A stretch of DNA of 64,000 nucleotides, taken from assembly GCA_037501455.1 (NCBI GenBank), contig CM074856.1, positions 90,966,001 through 91,030,000 of the forward strand. The letters are read 5' to 3'. The notes beneath the pieces are model-generated. The model saw only the letters and a program-made list of their open reading frames with translations, did no database searches and was not told the DNA's origin. Origin of the DNA: Lantana camara (taxonomy: Eukaryota > Streptophyta > Magnoliopsida > Lamiales > Verbenaceae). The position numbers were made by a program, and so were the translations under genes. This document shows, piece by piece, positions 46,415 to 56,027 of this stretch (the first letter of the stretch is position 1; each line of letters begins with the position of its first letter).

Positions 46415-47480
46415 TGGGGCCTGGTTGAAATGGTAAGCTAAGGGCAGTGGTAAAGCATTTATAGACCATGATCCAACTTTACAAAACCTCATGCATTGCA
46501 TTCTTATCTGATCAACGTGCTCATATGTGATTTTAGTACGTTAAGGGGGAATTCTTTACCTTTCACCCACTTTACTATTCATTTACCGAGCCTACTTTAC
46601 CCATCTTGTCAATCAAACCCTAGAGGTTCATAATCCATGTTTTCCAATCATTCGAACTTGTTTCTCAAGGTTCAGGGTCTTTTCTTTAGCATTAAGGGCA
46701 TTTCGGGCATTTACCGTCCAAAGTTACTATTTATTTTGCAAAAGAGTCTTGATTCGGACACCTTTTACTACTCAAATTTATAGTCAAATCGATCCTTGAG
46801 TCGATACGAGTCTTTTGAAATCATTCTTGACCTGAAAATCTATTTCAAACTCCATTTTCAATTAAACGTTTATTTAAAACCCTAATTCACTATTCTTTCT
46901 ACGAACGGTTGTTCGTTCGGAGAGCTTCTACTCTTCAAATTTGGATTTAAAGTACTTCTTGATTTTTTTCATGATTTTTGAGAATTATTACATCTCTTCG
47001 TTCAAGCCCTAACTCGAGTTTTGAATAATATGGTTTTTAAAAATGAATTACTATTCATCTTACGTTTCTAACTTTTTATCGGTAAAACTTTTTATAGTCA
47101 ATATTGGGCTCAAAATGATTATCGATTTACTTTATGAAATTTTAAAACAATCCGGACTTTCAAATCATGTTCGGAGGTCGTTTTTCATTCGTATTCGTTT
47201 AAAACATTCAAATTTCTATTCTTCAAAACTAATATATCTTTCTAACGATAAATCCGTTTTCTTCGAGTAAATATTCGTTTCGAAGCTAATTTTTGTCCGA
47301 TTCACATATGCCAACTTCTAGCCACTCGTCTTCGTGTTTACCATGTTAAATTACCTAAATACCCTTCATTTTCCATTTTTATTTAATGCTTAAAGCCCAA
47401 GCTTACAAGGGAAGCCACTTCACTTTGCTCTCCTACCCTTGGAGTTATTTTTATTGCAAGCAGAGAGGTCTCCCAACAAC

Positions 47481-47488
47481 TATAAATA
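47481..47488 (+). promoter_or_regulatory. TATA box of LTR F
   Basis: TATAAATA in CTATAAATACCCC, the same context as in LTR G (minus strand, 25538-25545). Expected transcription start is near 47510-47520. Confidence 0.65.
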
Positions 47489-47576
47489 CCCCTCTATCTC
47501 ATTCATTTCATCTTGCTCAATGTTGTGTTAACAACACCTATTCTCTCCCTCTCTTCCCCCTCTCGGCCGAATCACA

Positions 47577-47592
47577 CCCCCCCCCCCCCCCC
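47577..47592. repeat. C16 homopolymer in LTR F
   Basis: Sixteen C in a row, about 60-80 bases after the expected start, within CT-rich sequence. Confidence 0.85.
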
Positions 47593-48278
47593 GACATTTA
47601 GGTTAGTTGTTTTATTTTTTAGGCTATAGTTTTATGTTATATTTTAGTTTAATTTATGTTTTTATCTTATGGTTTATTTATATTATGTTTAGGTTGGGTC
47701 TTAGGGTCTTCCCTAAGCCATATAGGATTTTATTTTATGCATTTATGGTATAGTATTTATGATATATTTGAATAGTTGTTCATATGATTTAATTGTTTAT
47801 AATATGCCATGATATGTTATGGATTAGTTTAATATATGCTATGATCATGCTTTAAGGTTTATATATGTTGTATATTGATGCATGTTTATGATATTTAAAT
47901 TATGTTCAGGCATGTTATTTAATGGAATAGTATTATATGATCAATTATGTCACAACATGTTACATATTGTCAATTGATTTAATTGTCACATATTATATGA
48001 TCAATGCTCATGCTATGCTATGACTTATGTTATGATATGATGCTACATTTTTGTATGATTCATATATCATGAATTGATCTTATGTTATGACTTGGATTAA
48101 TGGAATATTGTTTGATCATATCTTATACACTTGAGTGTCACACCTTATAACCTAAGATAGAATAGTACTTTAATTAGACCTTGTAACCTTAGGTTATACC
48201 TTTTAATCTAGATCACACATACCTCTAATAATATGAACTTGAACTATAGGTTATAATAAGATCATAATTTGATTAGGC

Positions 48279-48313
<35 letters not shown>

Positions 48314-48397
48314 CGTGTGTGTATGCATGGTGTGCGTGTGTGTGTGCGTGTTTGTATATGTGTTCGCGTGTGTGTATGAGTGTGTGTTTAGTGTGTG
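48279..48397. repeat. GT-rich simple repeat in LTR F
   Basis: A pure (TG)n run to about 48307, followed by a degenerate GT-rich tract. Confidence 0.85.
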
Positions 48398-48731
48398 GGT
48401 TTGACCCGAACCCTTTGACCCGACATGTGAATAGTAACTATGATTAGTAACCTTGAATAGTAATCTGGAATAGTACTTTTGAATAGTAAAATGAAATAAA
48501 ATTCGGGATACCTATTTAGACATTTGCACTTAGGGTTTCCCAACCTCGGGTCTAAAATATCTTTTCAAAATGAGTTTTCTTTCGCGGATTTGTTTCATAA
48601 CCTTAGGGTTATAATAGGAATCATAATTTGACTAATACTTACTCGACTTTAGTAAGATCATAGTCTCACGTTAAGATAACTCACTTCAACGTGTTTCTTT
48701 ATGTGATACCTTATATCTAATACCTTAAATG

Positions 48732-48736
48732 GTATT
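48732..48736. repeat. Target-site duplication of E, left copy (GTATT)
   Basis: Perfectly repeated at 58506-58510. Confidence 0.9.
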
Positions 48737-49656
48737 TGTAACGCCCCAAATTCTGGAAGTTCAGGTAAGCACGCCACGTGCGGGTCTTCGGGAGTTGGGA
48801 GTTTAATTTTATATATTTTCTTGCTTATTATGATTTCATTATAATATTATGTGCATTATACATTTCTATGTATTTATATGAATTAGTTTTAATGTAAAAT
48901 TTGTGAATTAAATGATAATGTGTCTAATTTTATTATGTAACTTCAATTGATCATCTCATAAAATTTATAGACTTAATTGCATAGCATGGGTTGGGGTTAA
49001 TTGATCTTTGGTGTAGAGATATGACTTGATTGCATTCATTTAAATGCTTGAGGGACTATTATGCAGTTAGAGGTGATTTTATGCTTGTAGTGGATGATAT
49101 AATATATCATATATGTATTTTTCGCCCTCCCTCTCATACATTACATTACATACAAGAGAACACACACACACCTAGTAAGAATCGGTGTTTACACATTGAA
49201 GAGAAGGGAGGATAATTTCATCAAATTCAAGCTATAATTCAAGGAATTAGCAACCAAGTTGGAGCATCATCTTCATCTCTTCATCTCATCTCATTCTTCT
49301 TTCATTTCAAGGTGTATATTGGAGAGTATTTGAATTCCTTGATTGAGTATATGAGTAGGGTTTGAGGTTTGTTTGATGCTTTCATGCTTATTCATGATTA
49401 GATGCATGTTTAGGTCCTTGTTTCTTCATTTCTTGCTTGAAACATGAAGTTATGTTGAAGTTGGAACATATGAAATTTTATGGGTTTTGAATGATGAATT
49501 CTTGATGATCAATGTATGATATGAGTATATATGTTAGATTTTATTGTGCCTCAAGTATGGATACATGTTTGGATTGCATTTGATGATTGAAATTGGTGTT
49601 TTGGTTGGATTTTGATGTTGTCCGTGTTTTGCCCTGTTTTTTTTCTGCTACGCACT

Positions 49657-49868
49657 GTTGACACGGGTGTGTCAACTTTCCCTTCTTCAACGTGACACGG
49701 GGGTGCGTAGTGGTCTGGGTTTTCTATACCGTGACACGGGGGTGTCACGGATTACTTTGTAATGGTGACACGGGCGTGTCACCTTCTGTTCGCATGCATG
49801 TTGTCCGCTGTACCCAGACACGGGGGTGTCACGGCTTAGTGTATATTGGTGACACGGGCGTGTCACCC
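49657..49868. promoter_or_regulatory. Palindrome cluster in E 5' LTR (6 units)
   Basis: The units are 49657-49676 (GTTGACACGGGTGTGTCAAC), 49692-49707 (damaged right arm), 49729-49750 (arms CCGTGACAC/GTGTCACGG), 49764-49783 (GGTGACACGGGCGTGTCACC), 49816-49834 and 49849-49868 (same as 49764). Arms reach 9 bp. The cluster is repeated in the 3' LTR at 56948-57159. Confidence 0.7.
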
Positions 49869-50198
49869 TCTGTTTCATGCATTTTTTTTTTTTTGCATGC
49901 ATGGATGTGCTTGAATGTGTTTTATACTTGGTTTATGGATAATCATGCTCTTATTTGACATTCATTAAATTGTTATTGCATGACCTATTGGTGCATGACT
50001 TTGCCGTTCGTCATAATTGGTTCATTCGAGTCGAGTCTTATTTCACACTTGTCCTTGTTGCACAGATCACGGTCCCGATTTCGTGGAGCCTGCTCCGTAG
50101 GGTGTTCTCTTGCTTTCTTTTGGTCGCTTGGTCAGGTGAGGTTTAAATTCCAGATAAATAGAACCCTTACAACCCCTATGTGATTATTTCAGCCAAAA

Positions 50199-50202
<4 letters not shown>

Positions 50203-50260
<58 letters not shown>
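50203..50260. repeat. TA microsatellite in E 5' LTR
   Basis: About 58 bases of TA, against about 20 at 57494-57513 in the 3' LTR. Confidence 0.9.
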
Positions 50261-50263
<3 letters not shown>

Positions 50264-50848
50264 TGCGAACTTTATGATTTTCAAATGATTTGACAAAACC
50301 GATTGATTGATTGATTGATTGACGGATTGATTGTATTGGCGAGTCATTGAATTACAATGTGGGCCCGAGGATAGTGGCTCGAGCCAACCGGAAAAGCATG
50401 GGCTGACGGGTAACTCGAGTGCTATCCTCACCATTTGGGATGACCCCTGAACCCCCTAGGAGATTAGGGGAGGAAGGAGTTCCGGGCTTAGGGATTCATG
50501 TACCCTCTGCCCAGACTGATTGAATGGTGGGGCCTTGCAATCCCACCATCACCCGGAGGAAGAAGGAGTCACTGAAACTGCTAATTGTGCACAGTAAATA
50601 ATTGCTTGATCACCTAATCACCTAATAATTGATTGATTGTACACGGTCGGAGTAAGGTCGGAGAATTGCCCTCACTCGCCGGGCCACATATTGATTGTAT
50701 TGAACTGAATTAATTGATAAATTGAATTAGTTGTAACCTCGGGCGATAGTACCTTTTTATTTTACTATTTGTGTTGTGATTTTCTAAAATTATTACCTGA
50801 GATTATAACTTGCATGTATGTGCGCGTATATTTATTTATACCCCTCGC

Positions 50849-50866
50849 TCAGTCCGTTTGGACTGA
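50849..50866 (+). promoter_or_regulatory. LTR hairpin, E 5' LTR
   Basis: TCAGTCC-GTTT-GGACTGA is a perfect 7-bp stem with a 4-nt loop, after CCCCTCGC. The matching place in the 3' LTR (58101-58105) has lost the hairpin by a 22-24 bp deletion. Confidence 0.65.
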
Positions 50867-51281
50867 CATCTCAACTTTTCAGTTTTGCAGGTTCGTGCTA
50901 GGCGGGAATTAGAGTCTCATTGTCTTTTATTCGAGTCTAGCACTGCACCTTCATACATTGTACTTGTGTTGATACTCGTTATTTTGTAGTATGTCTTGAA
51001 TTATACTTGGGATTGATATTGTAATGATATGAATTGTCGGTACCTATAAGTAAATATGTAAATATGGTACCTATATGTATTGAATGCTTTTGCTTCCGCT
51101 ATTTTATTGCTCTTAGTTGTTTTGGTTTTAATTGAGGGTACCCGCCTAGCCTTGTGTTTTTTTTTATTGTCTCCCGTTCGCTATAGTTTCGGCTCATGTA
51201 TGGATTATTTGTTTCATATGTGGATTGAGACTGTAGTACGGGGGATGTGGCGCCTAGCGTTCCGGGTGCTACATCCCAAGG

Positions 51282-51290
51282 TGGTATCAG
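51282..51290 (+). other. Primer-binding site of E
   Basis: TGGTATCAG matches initiator tRNA-Met; the next bases (ATCCC) depart from AGCCC at one position. Confidence 0.85.
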
Positions 51291-51515
51291 ATCCCGGTTG
51301 CAAAACCGCGGCTCTAGTGTCGTGTCTTGTGAGTCTAAGTCGTACGGCATAGGATTAATTGATTATTTGAGAGTCTTGCAACCTACTTGAACTTATGTGA
51401 CTCTATTTGAAGTACTTGGATTATGTGACTATGTGGTTTGATTGCATTGTGTGTTGTAATTACACTCATTTGCACTTGTTAATCAAACATGCATGTACAG
51501 TATTTGAATTTCAGG

Positions 51516-52511
51516 ATGGCTCGTGACCGACATCACCGTGATCGTTCTCGTCGATATCGACGTCATCATCGGCGTGATAGGACTCCTCCTCCTCCAGCTC
51601 AACCCCAAGATTTCTTAAATTCCATGGTGCAACTCATGGATCAGAGGCTAAGGGATTATGTGCCTCTAGCACCGCCAGCTCGTCCACCACCACAACAGGC
51701 ACCTATCTCTGCTATTTTAAGGGAATTTCAGAACCAGCATCCACCGAGATTCCAAAAGGGGAACGATATTCAAGCCGAATAATGGCTTAAAGAAGTTGAA
51801 CGGGTATGGGAACTTATTCCATGTGAGTCTCGGGAAAAGACTCGGTGTACTCTTACCCTCATCCAGGGAGAAGCATATTCATGGTGGGAGAGTACCAAAA
51901 TTGTCTTGGATGCCGCCGAGGAGCAAATTACATGGGAGGTATTCGAAAGAGAATTCAAGAATAAGTTTATTCCGCCATCTTCGCGCACTAGAAGACTTAA
52001 GGAGTTTACTGAGCTTAAACAAGGAGGAAGATCAGTTTCGGAGTATATAGCCGAGTTCGAGAGGTTGTCCAAATACGCTCCTAACATTGCTAGCCACGAC
52101 TTCCACAAGGCTATGCAATTCGTACAAGGTTTGAGGCCGGACATTCAAGCGGCGATTGAAGCGGTTAACACAAGCACTTGGAAGAAGGCCACTACAAAAG
52201 CTCTTAAGGTTGAAGATTCGGTCAACGCACGGAGATCCTCCTATAGATCGGGACAAGGTTCAGGTTCCGGATCAAGATCAGGTTACAAAGCCGGCAAGAG
52301 GCCGATGGTGTTTGATACAGCTCCTCCTCAGTTCAAGGGGTCTATGAAGAAGTTTAAACCACAAGGGCCAGTCCAGAAGACTCCTTAGCCACCGGTTATG
52401 CCGCCACCACCGGAGAAACCTAAGTGCACTTTCTGCGGGTAACCTACACATCAATATGATAATTGCCGAAGGTGCCTAGGGTTATGTTTAATTTGCGGGG
52501 CTGCCGATCAC
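51516..52511 (+). pseudogene. E gag
   Basis: ATG 51516 begins MARDRHHRDRSRRYRRHHRR, a very basic start. The capsid region runs through WLKEVERVWELIP, LTLIQGEAYSWWES and ELKQGGRSVSEYIAEFERL, then a Ser/Gly/Arg-rich linker. Paired zinc knuckles close it: the first (CTFCG, stop, PTHQYDNC) is broken by a TAA, the second [14 protein letters not shown] is intact CX2CX4HX4C. Stops: TAA 51780-51782, TAG 52386-52388 and TAA 52440-52442. All parts are in one frame, so only the stops break it. The leader to the primer site is about 220 bases. Confidence 0.9.
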
Positions 52512-54692
52512 ATGGTAGATACTTGTCCGGATCGACGTAATCCGCCTGAAGGACAGAGGCCGATGATTAGGGCCCGTGCTTATGCCTTGGAAGGCGAGGA
52601 ACATGATGCAGACGTGGACCCGGCTACCGTTGTTGAAGGTACCATTTGCATTTATGGCATCAACGTACACACTTTATTTGATCCGGGAGCCACTCACTCC
52701 TTCATTTCTTGTGATGTTTCTATTAAATTGCCCTTGTGTGTTACTTATTCTGATGCATGCTACGTGGTGAGTACTCCTTTTGGTGGTAGTATAGAAACTA
52801 ACTGGGTTTTTAGAGAGGTGCTGGTGAGTATTGAGGGTCGGGTTTTCTCAACAGATTTCATTGAGTTGCCTATGTCTCGGTATGGTTCTGTCTTGGGTAT
52901 GGATTGGTTGTACAAGCACTACGCCACCGTTGATTGTCGGGCCAAGAAAGTTAGTTTGGGCTCTGAGGTTGTTACGGGTCAGGGTTCGAAGACGGTGCCT
53001 TTATTATCTTTTTCAGAAGCTCAGAAATTGGTTCGTGATGGGGCTACGAGGTTTATAGCCTATATTTTTAATCAACCGAAGGATCAAGTGAAGTTGGAGG
53101 AAACCGAGGTAGTTAAAGAGTTTCCCGAGAGGTTGGATTCGTTACCGCCGAAAAGGGAGATAGAGTTTATGATTGATTTGTATTCGGATGCCGAACCTTA
53201 TTCTAAGACTCCATATAGGATGGCACCGGCGGAATTAAAGGAATTAAAAGTGCAACTTGATGGTCTTTTGGAAGTGGGGTATGTAAGACCGAGCTCGTCG
53301 CCATGGGGTGCTCCAGTTTTATTCGTGAAAAAGAAAGATGGTACTCTAAGAATGTGTATTGATTGCCGGGAGCTAAATCGGATGACCGTTAAGAATAAAT
53401 ATCCTCTTCCCCACATTGAGGAGTTGTTTGATATACTCCAAGGGTCTAAAGTATATTCGAAGCTTGATTTGAGACAAGGATATTATCAGCTCCGGATTCG
53501 AGCGGAGGATATTCCGAAGATGGGTTTTAATACAAGATACGGGCATTATGAATTCGTAGTCATACCTTTTGGATTGACAAATGCTCCCGCCGCTTTTATA
53601 GACATGATGCATAGGATTTTCCAGCCGTTTCTTGACAAGTTCGTTGTAATCTTCATTGATGATATACTAGTTTTCTCTAGATCGGCCGAGGAGCATTCAA
53701 GGCATCTCAAATTGGTTTTAAGAACGTTGAAGGAGCATCAATTATTCGCGAAGTTTAGCAAGTGTGAGTTTTGGATCGAGCGGGTATCTTTCTTAGGTCA
53801 TATTATTTCGGGGAATGGATTAGAGGTTGATCCATCGAAGATTGAAGCAGTGTTGAAGTGGGAGAAGCCAAAGAATGCCTTCGAGATTAGAAGTTTCTTG
53901 GGATTGGCGGGTTATTATAGAAGATTCGTGCAAGATTTCTCTAAGATCGCTGCTCCTTTGACTCGGTTAACTAAGAAGGATGTTAAATATGATTGGGATG
54001 AGAAATGTGAGAGAAGCTTCGATGTTTTGAGAGAGAGATTGGTTTCTGCTCCAGTGTTAACTCTTCCAGAGGGTTCGGAGGGATATGCTGTGTATACTGA
54101 CGCGTCGAAGGAAGGTTTGGGAAGTGTATTAACTTAGAAGGGCAAGGTTGTTGCTTATGCCTCTCGGAAGTTGAAGGATCATGAGAAGAACTACCCGACG
54201 CATGATTTAGAGCTTGCTGCCGTGATTTTCGCACCCGGGAAGTGGAGACATTACTTGTATGGAGTGTCATTTGAGATTTTCACCGATCATAAGAGTCTCC
54301 AATATCTTTTCACACAAAAGGAGCTCAATATGAGGCAACGAAGATGGATGGAGCGACTAGAAGATTATGATTGTGTTATCAAATATCATCCCGGGAAAGC
54401 TAATGTAGTTGTCGACGCTCTAAGTAGGAAAGTGGGTGTTTCGAACTTGGAAATAGGTGCAAATAAGGGAGTTGAGCCTATTGTGATTAGAGCTCGAGTT
54501 TCCAATATCTCCATTTATCCGGACTTAAATTACAGAATGTTTGAGGCTCAAGGAAAGGATCCGGGAGTTCAAAGATTGGTCTCTAAGGCTAGAGAGGATC
54601 CGGAGAGTCCATTTGGGTTCGATGAAGCCGGTCTTCTTCGTTTCAAGAACCGAGTAGTAGTACCCGATGATTTGAAAAGGGTATTGCTCTAG
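52512..54692 (+). pseudogene. E protease, reverse transcriptase, RNase H
   Basis: A 541-residue open frame starts here in the gag frame. It holds the protease [10 protein letters not shown] (Asp codon near 52680), [12 protein letters not shown], the linker with [16 protein letters not shown] (a few residues shorter than in A), RT with [10 protein letters not shown] (Tyr replaced by Cys), [22 protein letters not shown], catalytic FIDDIL near 53650, [10 protein letters not shown] and GLAGYYRRF. RNase H has [10 protein letters not shown], then a TAG at 54135-54137, [20 protein letters not shown] and VVDALSRK. A second TAG at 54690-54692 ends the segment just before the integrase zinc region. The catalytic acids are kept. 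Confidence 0.95.
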
Positions 54693-55992
54693 GAAGCTCA
54701 CAAGTCCGCTTATTCGATTCACCCTGCAGGGAATAAGATGTACAAGGATCTCAAACAGTTTTATTGGTGGCGTGGGTTGAAGAAGGATGTAGCAGAGTTT
54801 GTGAAGCACTGTCTCACTTGTCAGAAAGTGAAAGCCGAGCACCAGAAACCGGGAGGTCTTCTTCAGCCATTACCTATTCCTGAGTGGAAGTGGGAACAGG
54901 TGACGATGGATTTTATATCCGGGTTACCTAGAGTGAAGGGTGGATTCGATGGTATTTGGGTGATTGTGGATCGTCTGACAAAATCTGCTCATTTTCTACC
55001 GGTCAGAATGCCTTTCAAGATTCGGAAGTTGGCTGAGATGTACAACAAGGAGATTGTACGGCTTCATGGTATTCCAGTGAGCATTGTTTCGGACCGAGAT
55101 CCCCGTTTTACTTCGAAGTTATGGCAAGAGTTACAAGAGATGTTGGGTACAAAGCTTCAGTTCAGTACGGCGTTTCATCCACAGACTGATGGACAATCTG
55201 AGAGGGTTATTCGGTACTTGGAAGATCTACTTCGAGCTTGTGCCTTGGATTTCCAGACTTCATGGCATGATCAACTTCCTTTGGTGGAGTTCGCTTACAA
55301 TAATAGCTTTCAAGCATCGATTGGTATGGCTCCATATTAATTGTTATATGGGCGAAAATGTAGATCACCGTTGTTTTTTTTATCTAGAAGAGTGGAAATG
55401 GTCAAAACAGGAAGGAGTCAAGAAAGGGAGGAAGCTTGAGAAATCTTCTAAGGCTGTGGAAGCCATGATTGAGAAAGTTCGAATTATACAACACCGGATG
55501 AAGGCTGCACAAGATAGACAGAAGAGTTACGCCGATATTCGCCGGAGGGATCTCAAATTTGAAGTGGGGGACCGGGTTTTCTTAAAGGTATCTCCACGAA
55601 AGGGATTTTCTAGAATTGGAAAGGGAGTAAAATTGAATCCCCGTTACCTAGGCCCGTTTGAGATTATCGAGAGAATTGGAGAAGTGGCTTATCGAGTGGA
55701 CCTACCTCCTAATCTTACCAGAATTCACAATATTTTTCATGTATCTCAACTCAGGAAGTATTATCCGGATGAAACAGAAATTCTCCCCGTTGAAGAAGTG
55801 GAGTTGGAACCGAATTTATCTTTTGTACAGAAGCCGGTCAGAATATTGGACAGGAAATTTCAAGAGTTGAGAAATCGGAATATTCCTTTGGTGAAAGTGT
55901 TATGGCGAAGTGACAGGACCGAAGAAATGACTTGGGAGCCGGAAGAGAAGATGAAGAGGTTTCACCCGAAGTTATTTTCATCCGACCAATGA
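54693..55992 (+). pseudogene. E integrase and chromodomain-like tail
   Basis: HHCC zinc site (EAHKSAYSIHPAGNK, then KHCLTCQKVK), core with MDFISGLP, DRLTKSAHF, SDRDPRF and HPQTDGQSERVIRYLED: all DDE residues are visible. TAA at 55338-55340 interrupts the GMAPY/LYGRKCRSP region, and a one-base shift in the T-run near 55370-55381 moves the rest to the next frame. Then GDRVFLKVSPRKGF, LPPNLTRIHNIFHVSQLRKY and the tail NIPLVKVLWRSDRTEEMTWE. It ends at TGA 55990-55992. Fused after RNase H in the same polyprotein. Confidence 0.95.
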
Positions 55993-56016
55993 ATCTGGGG
56001 ACCAGATTCTTCTAAC

Positions 56017-56026
56017 GGGGGGAGAG
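56017..56026 (+). other. Polypurine tract of E
   Basis: GGGGGGAGAG lies one base before the 3' LTR. Confidence 0.85.
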
Positions 56027-56027
56027 T

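Larger units (their letters stand above)
48737..51273 (+). repeat. E 5' LTR
   Basis: TGTAACGCCCC...GGGTGCTACA, 2,537 bp. Contents in order: CACGTG at 48775; a possible TATA region around 49095-49114 followed by CT-rich sequence; palindromes 49657-49868; a TA microsatellite 50203-50260; an ATTG tetranucleotide run near 50300-50332; hairpin 50849-50866; TTTTGCAGGT and GCTAGGCGGG near 50883-50906. The ORFs crossing the palindromes are by-products of the repeats. Confidence 0.95.

Noticed and set aside
49657..49868. CRISPR-like array
   Set aside because: Repeats are short, imperfect and unevenly spaced, each unit is itself a palindrome, and there are no cas genes. This is eukaryotic LTR DNA.
49692..49958. 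An ORF with repeated peptides (DTGVSPSV) in the E LTRs
   Set aside because: The peptide repeats are translations of the DNA palindromes. No start context or homology.
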